The notes below the pieces were generated by a model. The model had not been told where the DNA came from and did not search any database. It saw only the letters and a list, made by a program, of their open reading frames with translations. Positions 1 through 7,655 of a stretch of 48,747 bases of DNA are shown one piece after another. Every line of letters begins with the position of its first letter. The stretch's first letter is position 1. The position numbers were made by a program, and so were the translations under genes. Origin of the DNA: Bryobacterales bacterium (GTDB lineage: Bacteria; Acidobacteriota; Terriglobia; Bryobacterales; Bryobacteraceae); assembly GCA_003142185.1 (NCBI GenBank), contig PLOR01000075.1:1-48747 (forward strand). The letters run 5' to 3'.

Positions 1-59
1 CAACTCACATACTAGCGACAGTCTTCGCGAGTACCCTGGCGTCCGCCGCGCGGTTTTCG

Positions 60-65
60 TATGCT
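60..65 (+). promoter_or_regulatory. -10-like element TATGCT for pgl
   Basis: TATGCT ends 9 bases before the pgl ATG and there is no Shine-Dalgarno-like purine run in the gap. Transcription would start at or next to the ATG, giving a leaderless mRNA. The same hexamer at a similar distance precedes the M28 peptidase gene at 46900. No convincing -35 is visible. Confidence 0.4.
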
Positions 66-74
66 ACCGATTGA

Positions 75-803
75 ATGAGCGCCTCTTATCAAACCTGCCA
101 GAATGCTCGGGCTGCCGCCGAGGCGTGCGCCGGTCACATCGTCACCGTGCTCGAAGCCGCGCTTGCCTGCCAGGAGCTGGCCACGCTGGCCGTCTCCGGC
201 GGCACCAGCCCTCGGTGGATGTTTGAGCGCCTGGGGGCGTCGGACCTGCCGTGGAACCGCACCCACCTCTTCTTTGTCGATGAGCGCGTCGTCCCGCCTT
301 CCGACCCGGCCAGCAATTTCAAGCTGGCCAATGAGCATCTCATCCTGCCCGCGCGCGTTCCCCAATCGAGCGTCCACCGCGCTGAGGGCGAGCTGGATCC
401 GCAAGCCGCGGTCCAGCGCTACGCCGACGACATCCGCCGCTTCTTCGGGTTGAACCAAGGCGACCTGCCGCGCTTCGACGTGGTGCATCGCGGTATGGGG
501 CCTGACGGGCATACCGCCAGCCTGTTCCCCGGAGACCCTTTGATCGAAGATCGCCAGGGGATCGCCGCCGCGACTTTCGCCGCGCAGTTTCGCCAGTGGC
601 GTGTCACCCTGCTGCCGGGCGTCCTGGTTGCCGCCAAGCACACCGTTTTCCTGGTCACTGGGGACGACAAGAAAGAAGCGCTGCGAGCGGTGATCCAAGG
701 CGAGTACGATCCCATGAAATACCCCGCGCAAATCGCCACCCGCCCCGGCCACGATGTCGTCTGGTTCCTCGACCAGGCCGCCGCCGCCCTCATCGAGCAG
801 TAA
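75..803 (+). CDS. pgl: 6-phosphogluconolactonase
   Basis: Hydrolyses 6-phosphogluconolactone to 6-phosphogluconate in the cytosolic oxidative pentose phosphate pathway. At 242 residues it has the normal length of the DevB/Pgl family. Visible motifs are SGGTSPRWMF near residue 42 (sugar-phosphate loop), FFVDERVVPPSDPASNF near 66, and GMGPDGHTASLFPG near 140, whose DGH carries the catalytic histidine. The two residues just before GMG are His-Arg (FDVVHRGMG), where the family usually has hydrophobic residues (for example LVLLGMG); this could be a lineage variant or weaken the site. An in-frame TGA lies immediately before the ATG, so no earlier start is possible. No other pentose-phosphate gene is visible in the window. 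No signal peptide, as expected. Confidence 0.93.
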   Translation: MSASYQTCQNARAAAEACAGHIVTVLEAALACQELATLAVSGGTSPRWMFERLGASDLPWNRTHLFFVDERVVPPSDPASNFKLANEHLILPARVPQSSVHRAEGELDPQAAVQRYADDIRRFFGLNQGDLPRFDVVHRGMGPDGHTASLFPGDPLIEDRQGIAAATFAAQFRQWRVTLLPGVLVAAKHTVFLVTGDDKKEALRAVIQGEYDPMKYPAQIATRPGHDVVWFLDQAAAALIEQ

Positions 804-826
804 GGTAGGGCACGCTTTAGCTTGCC
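804..826 (+). repeat. Dispersed repeat, GCTTTAGCTTGCC family, copy 1
   Basis: A 23-base copy directly after the pgl stop codon. Core GCTTTAGCTTGCC with an upstream GGTAGGGCAC. Other copies: inverted at 6337-6360, direct at 6379-6402 and 9096-9119. All four lie between genes. Confidence 0.8.
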
Positions 827-875
827 AACGCCCGCTTGCGGGCGCATTTCCCCAGTTCACGCTTCCGAAACATCT

Positions 876-994
876 CGACGTGGCGCACGCACTCGTGCGT
901 GCCGCGTCGGCACTCCTGCCGACGCCAGGCGTCTCACCGGCAGGTGTTCGAGAAGAGTCTCGACACGGCACGCACGAGTGCGTGCGCCACGTCG
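876..994. repeat. 28-bp perfect inverted repeat
   Basis: Arms at 876-903 and 967-994 are perfect reverse complements over 28 bases, with a 63-base spacer. Each arm is itself nearly palindromic around GCACGCAC-TC-GTGCGTGC. The spacer contains a smaller hairpin (GTCGGCACTCCTGCCGAC). It occupies most of the gap between pgl and shc. Function unknown: transcript end structure, REP-like element, or relic of a small mobile repeat. Confidence 0.8.
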
Positions 995-1045
995 GTCGCC
1001 ACCAATTCTTGTGTCCCAGCAGCCAGCAGTAGCCCGCCGAAACGC

Positions 1046-1051
1046 TACACT
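1046..1051 (+). promoter_or_regulatory. -10-like element TACACT for shc
   Basis: TACACT ends 6 bases before the shc ATG at 1058. No ribosome binding site is visible, so a leaderless transcript is likely. The same hexamer and spacing occur before the VWFA gene that starts at 37834. Confidence 0.4.
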
Positions 1052-1057
1052 ATCTTT

Positions 1058-3064
1058 ATGGAGTGGATCGAAACCGCCGCCCGCCGCCTAACCGTTCACA
1101 TTCCGGCCGCCGTGGAAACCTCAGCCGAGCGCGCCGCGCGCATCGATCATGCGCTGACCGTCTCCGCGCAGGCGCTCGAATCGCTGCAACAACCCGCCGG
1201 CTGCTGGTGGGGCGATCTCACGGCCGACACCACGCTCGAATCCGATTACATCCTCTACCAACTGTGGCGCCACCAGCCGGACGCCGATGGCGAATGGCGT
1301 CCGCCCGCGGCGACGCGCGTCCGCAAAGCCTGCGAGTCTATCCTCCGCCGCCAGCTCCCCGATGGCGGTTGGAACATTTATCCCGGCGGCCCTTCGGAGG
1401 TCAATGCGACCGCCCGCGCCTACACGGCCTGCAAACTCGCCGGGCAAATCGCCGGCGTCGAGCCCGACCCGGCCCCCATGCTCCGCGCCCGCGACCGCGT
1501 GCTGGCGCTGGGCGGCCTGCAAGCCGCCAACAGCTACACCAAGATCAACTTCAGCCTGCTCGGCCTGTACCCGCGCCAGGGGGCGCCCAGCGTCCCGCCG
1601 GAAATCGTGCTCGCTCCCGGCGACATCCTCTATGAGATGTCCTCCTGGACGCGCGCCATCCTGGTGCCGCTCTCCATCGTGCAAGCCATCGCCAAGCCCA
1701 AGGTCACGCCGCACGGCGTGCGCGTGGATGAGTTGCTGCGTCCCACCGCAAAGTTCTCCCTGCCCAAGCGGGACGCCGCCGCCATCGTCTTCCAACAGGT
1801 GGATCGCGCTGTCAAACTCTGGGAAAAGCGCGGCCTGAAGAACGTGCGCGCCCGCGCCATCCGCGAGGCGGAACGCTGGATGCTGGAGCGCACTCGCCAC
1901 ACCGATGGCCTCGGCGCCATCTATCCATCCATGATGTATAGCATCATGGCGCTGGAGTCGCTCGGCTATCCGGAGGACCAGCCCGACCTGGTCGAAAGCG
2001 TCCGCCATTTCGACAACCTGATTCTGGAGGACGGGGACCACTTCCAATTCCAGCCCGCCGTGTCGCCGCTCTGGGACACCGCCATCTGCTCTTATGCGCT
2101 CGGCCAGTTGCAGGAAGGGCGCGCCGGAACCGAGTCGTGGGCGCCTTCGCCCGCCTCGCTCACCCGCGCCGCCGATTGGATGCTCACGAAGGAAGTGCGC
2201 CGCAAAGGCGATTGGGCGATCAAGCGGCCCGACCTGGTGCCCTCCGGCTGGGCGTTCGAATTTGCCAACGAATATTATCCCGACGTGGACGACACCGCCA
2301 TGGTGCTGCTCGCGCTCGGCCACGCCAAGGCCAGCGACGCCAAGGCGCAGGCCCGCGTGGAACGCCGCGCCATCGATTGGATCGTGGGCATGCAGTCTTC
2401 CGATGGCGGATGGGCCGCCTTCGACGCCGATAACAACTGGCGGATTCTCAACAAGGTTCCCTTCGCCGATCACAACGCCATGCTCGATCCGACCTGCCCG
2501 GATATCACCGGCCGCGTCATCGATGCCCTGGTCAAGCGCGGATTGCCGGTCTCCCACGCCGCCATCCAGCATGGCGTGCAGTTTCTGTTGCGCTCGCAGG
2601 AGCGCGATGGAAGCTGGTACGGCCGCTGGGGCGTCAATTACATCTACGGCACGTTCCTGGCATTGCGCGCGCTGCGCGTGGCGGGCGGCGCGCAGGCACA
2701 GCCGGCCATAGACAACGCCGTCGCCTGGATTCGCCGTGTAGAGAACCGCGATGGCGGCTGGGGCGAATCCTGCCAGAGCTATCGCGACAACTGCTTCGTC
2801 CACGGCCCGTCCACCGCGTCGCAAACCGCCTGGGCCGTCCTCGGTCTCTGCGCCGCCGGCGACACGACATCCGCCGCTGCCGAACGCGGCGTCAGTTACC
2901 TCTTAGAGACACAGCAGCCCAACGGCCGCTGGAAAGAAGATCAAGCCACCGGCACCGGCTTCCCCAACGTCTTCTATCTGACTTACCACCTATACCGGGA
3001 TTATTTCCCGTTGCTAGCGCTGGCGACGGTGCGGGGGAGTGGAGGGCGGGGGCAGACGGCTTAG
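1058..3064 (+). CDS. shc: Squalene-hopene cyclase
   Basis: Membrane-associated class II terpene cyclase that folds squalene into hopene/hopanol, the first committed step of hopanoid synthesis. 668 residues, normal for the family. The catalytic DVDDTA motif, whose central Asp protonates squalene, is at residues 409-414. QW-type repeats run along the protein (GCWWGDLTADTTLESDY near the N-terminus; SDGGWAAFDADN, DGSWYGRWGVNYIYGT and DGGWGESCQSY in the C-terminal half), as in the double alpha-barrel fold. The frame is open further upstream to 836, but that stretch crosses the inverted repeat and lacks family sequence, so ATG 1058 is chosen. No other hopanoid genes (hpnCDE, hpnH) are adjacent, so squalene must be made elsewhere. 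Ends 11 bases from the stop of the convergent gene. Confidence 0.95.
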   Translation: MEWIETAARRLTVHIPAAVETSAERAARIDHALTVSAQALESLQQPAGCWWGDLTADTTLESDYILYQLWRHQPDADGEWRPPAATRVRKACESILRRQLPDGGWNIYPGGPSEVNATARAYTACKLAGQIAGVEPDPAPMLRARDRVLALGGLQAANSYTKINFSLLGLYPRQGAPSVPPEIVLAPGDILYEMSSWTRAILVPLSIVQAIAKPKVTPHGVRVDELLRPTAKFSLPKRDAAAIVFQQVDRAVKLWEKRGLKNVRARAIREAERWMLERTRHTDGLGAIYPSMMYSIMALESLGYPEDQPDLVESVRHFDNLILEDGDHFQFQPAVSPLWDTAICSYALGQLQEGRAGTESWAPSPASLTRAADWMLTKEVRRKGDWAIKRPDLVPSGWAFEFANEYYPDVDDTAMVLLALGHAKASDAKAQARVERRAIDWIVGMQSSDGGWAAFDADNNWRILNKVPFADHNAMLDPTCPDITGRVIDALVKRGLPVSHAAIQHGVQFLLRSQERDGSWYGRWGVNYIYGTFLALRALRVAGGAQAQPAIDNAVAWIRRVENRDGGWGESCQSYRDNCFVHGPSTASQTAWAVLGLCAAGDTTSAAAERGVSYLLETQQPNGRWKEDQATGTGFPNVFYLTYHLYRDYFPLLALATVRGSGGRGQTA

Positions 3065-3075
3065 GGGCGGGCCGA

Positions 3076-4335
3076 CTAAACCTCGAGGTTTGGACTCTGC
3101 TCAGTTGTTTCTGAGTCGCGGGGAGTTTTATTGGTGCCTGGTTTCGTCCTCCTGCGCAGACTCAAAGTTGCAAAATACGACTTCTGTTGAAGCGCTCGGT
3201 GGGCTGAGGCAACCGCGCCGAGGACTAGGGCACTCCAGAATACCAGCCACGGCTGCCGTGATGCAATCGCCACGGCGACGGAGGCAGCAAAGGGACCCCA
3301 TAAGGCAAGGAGTAGCACAAGTAGAGTCCAGCGCGATCCGGAAAACGCGCTGAACAGTGTGCCCGGCGCCGGAAAGTTCGGCGACGAGACGGCTTCGCGT
3401 GCAAACGCGCCGAAGTACACGAGGACGAAAGCCAACAGCACCTCTGCAAAAATGCTCCCTAAGACAAGGTCCCGGGGCAATGAACCTGGGGCTATCTCGA
3501 TCTCCCTTCTGACACGTGCCCCGAGCTGGTCCGGATCAGTGACCGTCGGCCGTTCAAATTGTGCCAGATCCGCAACATCGCGTATGGTCAGGCATGCTAG
3601 TAGCACGTCAGTATTTATCGCTGGCACAAACTGGTCCGAGGTTCGACCCTCGTGTGGCGCGTCGATCTCTTTCTTGGCGCAACCATTCGCAACTGAATTT
3701 CGGTACACCAAGTAAGTCCGCCTAGTCGCCCAGCGCACGATCGAAAAGTCGTAGAAATTCGAGTACCCGCGACTTTCGGTTAGCAACTGCGAGTCGTTTA
3801 GCCTTTTGAGAACGTCCACAATTCGGGGGATTTCAGGCATAAAGGTTACAGCGCACATGCTAACCAAGGTCGGCGCCGACGGCGGCCTGATTTTCCTTCC
3901 AGCAGCCGTCGGGCCGCCCGGAGCGCGACTTTGCCCGACGTCGTCCCCCAGAGCTACGGCGGGCTGCTCCTGCGCCTTGCCTGTCGCCGCCGGAACCGCG
4001 GAGCCCACACAACCTTGAGACGGCAACTGCGCGAGCGCGATAGACTCTGCATCCCGATTGGAATCTCTGAAGGTCCTCCATACCGGATCCTCGTTGAGCG
4101 TGTCGACCGAGAGTTGCAGGTTGAACCGACAGGCAAGGTAACGGCCGAAGGCAACCTCCTTCTTCCGTTGCGCCCAAGCGGGTATCAGCAGACAGAGCGC
4201 GACGGACAGGAGCAAAGCCAGAGCCCCGGAGCGGGTGCAGGCGTCGGACACAGTGGCGTCCGCTTTGGTCTGCTCGCTGGAGTTGTTCGGCAAAGCGTTT
4301 GACACGGGCTTCTCCTTATCGCCGGCCGTTCCCAT
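3076..4335 (-). CDS. Hypothetical membrane protein
   Basis: I do not recognise this 419-residue protein. It has a hydrophilic N-terminus, a membrane segment at about 36-54, a large loop of about 230 residues, then three hydrophobic segments near 289-311, 335-357 and 361-380 and a basic, Thr/Ser-rich tail. The loop contains several cysteines (about 69, 109, 161, 219, 248), compatible with an extracytoplasmic domain with disulphides. Base composition appears less GC-rich and codon use less biased than in the neighbours, which would fit an acquired or fast-evolving gene. Start ATG 4335; no clear ribosome binding site or -10 near it, so the start is uncertain. It is the last gene of a leftward cluster and converges with shc. 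Confidence 0.6.
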   Translation of the reverse strand: MGTAGDKEKPVSNALPNNSSEQTKADATVSDACTRSGALALLLSVALCLLIPAWAQRKKEVAFGRYLACRFNLQLSVDTLNEDPVWRTFRDSNRDAESIALAQLPSQGCVGSAVPAATGKAQEQPAVALGDDVGQSRAPGGPTAAGRKIRPPSAPTLVSMCAVTFMPEIPRIVDVLKRLNDSQLLTESRGYSNFYDFSIVRWATRRTYLVYRNSVANGCAKKEIDAPHEGRTSDQFVPAINTDVLLACLTIRDVADLAQFERPTVTDPDQLGARVRREIEIAPGSLPRDLVLGSIFAEVLLAFVLVYFGAFAREAVSSPNFPAPGTLFSAFSGSRWTLLVLLLALWGPFAASVAVAIASRQPWLVFWSALVLGAVASAHRALQQKSYFATLSLRRRTKPGTNKTPRDSETTEQSPNLEV

Positions 4336-4365
4336 GGACAGCAGGCGGCCGATCTCAAGCCCCCC

Positions 4366-5061
4366 CTATTCCCCCGTCGGCATGTGAATGTACATGGACT
4401 GGATGCCAACCCGGCCGGGGCCGGTGAAGCGGTTGCACACGATCTGCGCGGCACTGGCGAACAAGCCGGTCGAGAATTTCTGAAATTGCGTTTCCATCTG
4501 GACCGAGCGGTCTTTGTAGACCCAGCCGCCGGGCTCGACGTCAATCTGTTCGCCGGCTCCCAGTGTCACCTCGAAAACGTTCCCGTATCCGTGGACCCAC
4601 ACTATCCCTTCGCTGGCTTGCGCGCTGAAATGGTCGATGAAAAACCCGGTCCCGCCCATCAGCATATTGGAAACCCCTTTTACCCGCGTGAACGTGTAAT
4701 CGACGCTGCCGGTGGCGGCGAGAAACTGGTGTTCCCGCATCTCGATTCCTTCGCCGCGGTTCAGATGGATCCCAAAAAGGTGACCAGCGCCATCGCGGCT
4801 GAAAGCGATCTGTCCGGGACCGCTGGCTTCGGTCAGCAGAATGGGCATCCCCGCCATGATGCGCTTGAAGCCGCCCTTCAAGGACTTGATGCCGATCTGC
4901 GTTCTGGGTTCCTTCCAAAGAAGAATGTGGTGCTCGAAGTAAACCGGGACACTCGCCAACTCGATACGCAGCACGGGAACCAGCTCGCCTTCGATGTGAT
5001 AGGTTACGCCGGCAAATTGTTCGTCACGTGCTGCGGTAGGTTTCAGAATGGGAATCGGCAC
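4366..5061 (-). CDS. AIM24 family protein
   Basis: 231-residue protein of the AIM24 (TIGR00266, former DUF124) family, a beta-rich fold related to tryptophan RNA-binding attenuator-like barrels; bacterial function is not settled. Supporting features are the glycine-rich repeats GPGQIAFSRDGAGHLFGIHL and GTGFFIDHFSAQASEGIVWVH, the run LGAGEQIDVEPGGWVYKD, and the C-terminal FTGPGRVGIQSMYIHMP, typical of the family. No signal peptide, so probably cytosolic. An AGGAG motif about 10 bases before ATG 5061 supports the start. The stop lies 30 bases upstream of the next leftward gene, so the two may be co-transcribed. Confidence 0.85.
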   Translation of the reverse strand: MPIPILKPTAARDEQFAGVTYHIEGELVPVLRIELASVPVYFEHHILLWKEPRTQIGIKSLKGGFKRIMAGMPILLTEASGPGQIAFSRDGAGHLFGIHLNRGEGIEMREHQFLAATGSVDYTFTRVKGVSNMLMGGTGFFIDHFSAQASEGIVWVHGYGNVFEVTLGAGEQIDVEPGGWVYKDRSVQMETQFQKFSTGLFASAAQIVCNRFTGPGRVGIQSMYIHMPTGE

Positions 5062-5182
5062 TGGGCTCCTGCTTTCCGGATGAAGTTAACTGCAACTTAT
5101 AATCATGGACCCGAAACACCGAAATTGCAACGGCCAACAGGGCTTCAGGGGGACGCCCTTTGCGAGCTGACAAGAATCGGCA

Positions 5183-5359
5183 TTAATCGGACTGTGACTC
5201 GCCGCTCGTGCTGGTATCTTCCTGTTCGCGTCCGCTGTCGTGATGCCAGTGGTTGTACTGAGGCGGCTGCTGGAGTGTCTCCGCAATCTTAAGTGGAACG
5301 TAGACCGGCGCGGCAACTATCTTGATGCTGGTCTTGACCAGATCCTTTAGGAGTCCCAT
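5183..5359 (-). CDS. Small 58-residue protein, unknown
   Basis: An open frame of 58 codons with ATG at 5359 and TAA at 5183-5185. GAGGT lies just upstream of the ATG (short spacing, about 3-4 bases). The first 30 residues (MGLLKDLVKTSIKIVAAPVY and onward) form an amphipathic to hydrophobic helix; the rest (HWHHDSGREQEDTSTSGES) is polar and acidic. The architecture resembles small proteins common in bacteria and phages that start MG(L/I)..DLVK and continue through a VA..P hydrophobic stretch. Function unknown. It lies on the same strand as and 121 bases upstream of the AIM24 gene, so it could share a transcript with it. Confidence rests on the coherent composition and the ribosome binding site. 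Confidence 0.5.
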   Translation of the reverse strand: MGLLKDLVKTSIKIVAAPVYVPLKIAETLQQPPQYNHWHHDSGREQEDTSTSGESQSD

Positions 5360-5522
5360 AAGACCTCACAGGCGCGAACTGTTACCCCAGACTCGAGTCT
5401 ACTCCTCTGTGCGGGACAAGTGACTGCGTTCAAAGCCGCTCGCCGTCAGGGGGTGACATGGGTCTCCGGCCCTCCCAAGGGGATGAAGTCAAGCACCGTG
5501 GCGCGGGCCGTCCGGCCTGCTG

Positions 5523-5547
5523 AGCCGAGAGTCATCTCGGCTTTTCT
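5523..5547 (+). terminator. Intrinsic terminator-like hairpin, rightward
   Basis: AGCCGAGA, loop GTCA, TCTCGGCT, then TTTTCTT: an 8-bp perfect stem with a T-rich tail on the + strand. No recognised + strand gene precedes it. On the - strand the stem is followed by CAGCAGG, so it would not serve vapBC. The surrounding 5360-5594 gap holds no other convincing feature. Confidence 0.45.
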
Positions 5548-5594
5548 TCCCGCCGCGCGAGCGTGATTTTCAACGGAGCGGTGCTGGTGTGAGT

Positions 5595-5990
5595 CTACAG
5601 CCGATAGCGCGCCACGTCCGTTGCGGCGAAATCGTTGCCGGTTGCCAGCACGGGCTCGCCGCGAGATACCGCCAGCGCGTATACGGCACAATCTCCGAAG
5701 TTGAGCTGCGCCCGGTGTCCCATGCCTTTTCCGAAGCGGCCAAACGCCGCTATGGCCAATCGCGCCTGGATTTCGTCGAATGGGACCACTTCGTTCGCCA
5801 GTTCGTTCACGAGCTGGTACAGCAAGCCGACCGCGCTCTCGCCCAATCGCGCGCGAAGGACCATGCCGGCTTCCAGCAGCGACACCGACGAGAGGACGCG
5901 GTCGGTTGCCGTTTCCAGTGCGTCCAGCAGCCGTTTCCGGGACGGTTCTCCGAGCGAAATCGCAACCAGCGCCGATGTGTCGATTACCAT
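5595..5990 (-). CDS. vapC: PIN-domain toxin VapC
   Basis: Toxin of a type II toxin-antitoxin pair; VapC proteins are Mg-dependent ribonucleases, often cutting tRNA or rRNA. 131 residues, typical length. The acidic active-site set is visible: D4 (MVIDTSAL), E40 (SLLEAG), D100 (NFGDCAVYALA) and D120 (ATGNDF). The combination of an NFGDC motif and a GNDF motif is usual for the Rv0624/FitB-like branch. Its ATG shares one base with the vapB stop (TGATG), so translation is coupled. All catalytic residues are present, so it is probably active. Confidence 0.9.
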   Translation of the reverse strand: MVIDTSALVAISLGEPSRKRLLDALETATDRVLSSVSLLEAGMVLRARLGESAVGLLYQLVNELANEVVPFDEIQARLAIAAFGRFGKGMGHRAQLNFGDCAVYALAVSRGEPVLATGNDFAATDVARYRL

Positions 5991-6265
5991 CAGCCCGGAA
6001 TCCCGAAAGCATCGTAGCCGAGGATCTCTTCCGGCGCACGGGCGTCGAGAACTGGAAGCGCGCCGATCCCGGCGCAGAGAGCGTCCACTTTGGCTCGGTT
6101 GAGAGGCCGGTCCGTCTTGCGGAGCGTTTCTTCCAGAGCGGCGATTACGGCATCGCTGAGCGTCACTCCCATGCGCTTGCCGACCTGCTCAGCCAAACGA
6201 TGGGCGACGGGATTCTTGATATACAGCGTGCGCCGTTTCGCCACCACCGCCTTTCGGGTCTTCAT
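5990..6265 (-). CDS. vapB: Antitoxin VapB (Rv0623/PSK-type)
   Basis: Antitoxin partner of the adjacent VapC. 91 residues: an N-terminal KRRTLYIKNPVAHRLAEQV segment and a VTLSDAVIAALEETLRK helix characteristic of the Rv0623-type family, which bind DNA with the N-terminus and wrap the toxin with the C-terminus. An ATG three codons upstream (6274) falls inside the TATAAT at 6273-6278, so ATG 6265 is the better start. With TATAAT ending 7 bases before the ATG the message is probably leaderless. Autorepression by the VapBC complex is usual in this family but no operator could be pinned down. Confidence 0.87.
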   Translation of the reverse strand: MKTRKAVVAKRRTLYIKNPVAHRLAEQVGKRMGVTLSDAVIAALEETLRKTDRPLNRAKVDALCAGIGALPVLDARAPEEILGYDAFGIPG

Positions 6266-6272
6266 GGTTTCC

Positions 6273-6278
6273 ATTATA
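6273..6278 (-). promoter_or_regulatory. -10 element TATAAT for vapBC
   Basis: Perfect TATAAT on the - strand, 7 bases before ATG 6265. No good -35 at 16-18 bases. The position rules out the upstream ATG at 6274 as start for a transcript from this promoter. Confidence 0.55.
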
Positions 6279-6336
6279 GGGCAATCCCCAGGGATATACC
6301 AGAGTTCGGGCTGAGCGGATCGCGCGACACAAAAAC

Positions 6337-6402
6337 GGGCAAGCTAAAGCATGCCCCACCAACGGCACGCATGGCATTGGTAGGGCACGCTTTAGCTTGC
6401 CC
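6337..6402. repeat. Inverted pair of the GCTTTAGCTTGCC repeat
   Basis: Copies 2 (6337-6360, reverse) and 3 (6379-6402, forward) are 24-base arms matching at 22 positions, separated by 18 bases with further pairing (CCAA/TTGG). The whole forms one long hairpin that starts 3 bases past the stop of the ABC permease gene at 6405, so it could act as a 3'-end structure for that leftward operon. Confidence 0.8.
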
Positions 6403-6404
6403 CC

Positions 6405-7655
6405 CTACTCGTATTGCAGCGCTACCACTGGGTCCAGGCGCGCGGCTTTCAACGCGGGCCAGGTGCCGAAGAAGAGACCAACGCCGACGCTCACGCACAC
6501 GCCCAGCGCGGCTGCCCACAGTGGCACCGAGGTCGGCAGGCTGGGGAAGATCAGCCGGAACATCACCGAGATCAGCCACCCCAGCGTCATCCCCGCCAGG
6601 CCGCCCAGGCCCGTCAGCACCACCGCCTCGGTGAGGAACTGGACCACGATATCGGAGCGTTTCGCGCCCACCGCCTTGCGAATGCCGATCTCCCGCGTCC
6701 GCTCGGTGACCGACACCAGCATGATGTTCATCACTCCGATGCCGCCCACCAGCAGGCCGATCGAGCTCAGCCCCACCATCAGCAGCGCTATCGTCGAGGT
6801 GATGCGATGGAAATCCTGCAGCATCTGGCTGCCGGTGGAGATCCAGAAATCGTCGGGTTTGTTGGGCGGCGTCCTGCGCATCATGCGCAGCGCCACTTCG
6901 GTTTCATCCATCGCGCGATCCACCAGTCCTTTCCTGGCGAAGATGATGAACATGATCTCATTGGCCGTCGGGTACATCTTGCGCATGGTGAAAAAGGGCA
7001 CCAGGATGCGCTGGTCCGGCTGGCCGGGAAAGCTCAGCTTTTGCGCAATCACGCCCACAATCTGAAGCTGATGGCCGTCCACCTCGATCCACTTGCCAAT
7101 CGGGTCGTCGCCCTGAAACAGGGCCTTATCCACGTTTTCGCCGACCACCACCACCGGTTGATGGCGCCGGTTCTCCTCGTCGGTGAAAAACCGGCCGCGC
7201 ACCATCACCTGGTTTTCGCCCGCGGCATAGCCCTCCTCGGTCCCGGCGAAGGTGATCTGGTACAGGTCTCGGCCGTGGTATTTCACGTGGTCCGTCCACC
7301 CCCCCGGCCCGAAGACGTTCGGCGTCAATAGGTAGGGCGAAACGTGCTTGACCGATGGGCAACGCTCCTCGAGTTCCTGCGACTGCTCCCAGGTGAACGG
7401 CTTGCGCTTCAATTCCTCCGGCGTGATGGAGCCGCGGAAACTCAGGTTGAACTGGAAGGAAAGAATCGTCTCCGGCCCCATCGCGCTAACCAGTTCGGTC
7501 ATCACGTCGTTGACGCCGGTGATGATCGAGCCGACCGCGATCACCGCGCCGGTGCCGATGATGACGCCGAGCACGGTCAGGAAGCTGCGGGTCTTGTGCT
7601 CCATCACGGTGGCCAACGCCATCGCCGCCGAAGAGCGGATTTCGGAAAACGTCAT
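6405..7655 (-). CDS. ABC transporter permease, MacB/FtsX type
   Basis: Inner-membrane permease subunit of an ABC3 (MacB-like) exporter. 416 residues from ATG 7655: an N-terminal membrane segment (SFLTVLGVIIG), a large periplasmic core of about 230 residues, then three C-terminal membrane segments with the family signature GGIGVMNIMLVSVTERTREI and the ending FFGTWPALKAARLDPVVALQYE. The open frame extends upstream to 8060 but that part overlaps the upstream permease in another frame. Start ATG overlaps the upstream stop by 4 bases (ATGA), so the two permeases are translationally coupled and probably form a heterodimer. No ATPase or membrane-fusion partner is adjacent. The substrate is unknown. 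Confidence 0.93.
   Translation of the reverse strand: MTFSEIRSSAAMALATVMEHKTRSFLTVLGVIIGTGAVIAVGSIITGVNDVMTELVSAMGPETILSFQFNLSFRGSITPEELKRKPFTWEQSQELEERCPSVKHVSPYLLTPNVFGPGGWTDHVKYHGRDLYQITFAGTEEGYAAGENQVMVRGRFFTDEENRRHQPVVVVGENVDKALFQGDDPIGKWIEVDGHQLQIVGVIAQKLSFPGQPDQRILVPFFTMRKMYPTANEIMFIIFARKGLVDRAMDETEVALRMMRRTPPNKPDDFWISTGSQMLQDFHRITSTIALLMVGLSSIGLLVGGIGVMNIMLVSVTERTREIGIRKAVGAKRSDIVVQFLTEAVVLTGLGGLAGMTLGWLISVMFRLIFPSLPTSVPLWAAALGVCVSVGVGLFFGTWPALKAARLDPVVALQYE

Noticed and set aside
1-74. Tail of an upstream gene ending at the TGA just before pgl
   Set aside because: The frame is open from the window edge to 72-74, but about 23 codons are too few to identify.
836-1057. N-terminal extension of squalene-hopene cyclase
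   Set aside because: Runs through the 28-bp inverted repeat and the -10-like element; family similarity begins after 1058.
1121-2824. 567-codon open frame on the strand opposite shc
   Set aside because: GC-rich codon bias opens the antisense frame; the sense frame has full squalene-hopene cyclase motifs.
5086-5316. 76-codon - strand frame
   Set aside because: Ser/Arg-rich low-information sequence overlapping the better 58-codon gene in another frame.
5458-5523. 21-codon + strand ORF ending at a terminator hairpin
   Set aside because: Too short and unsupported beyond a G-rich run; kept only as a note in the terminator finding.
6266-6274. Upstream ATG start for vapB at 6274
   Set aside because: Lies within the TATAAT at 6273-6278, so it would not be in the mRNA.
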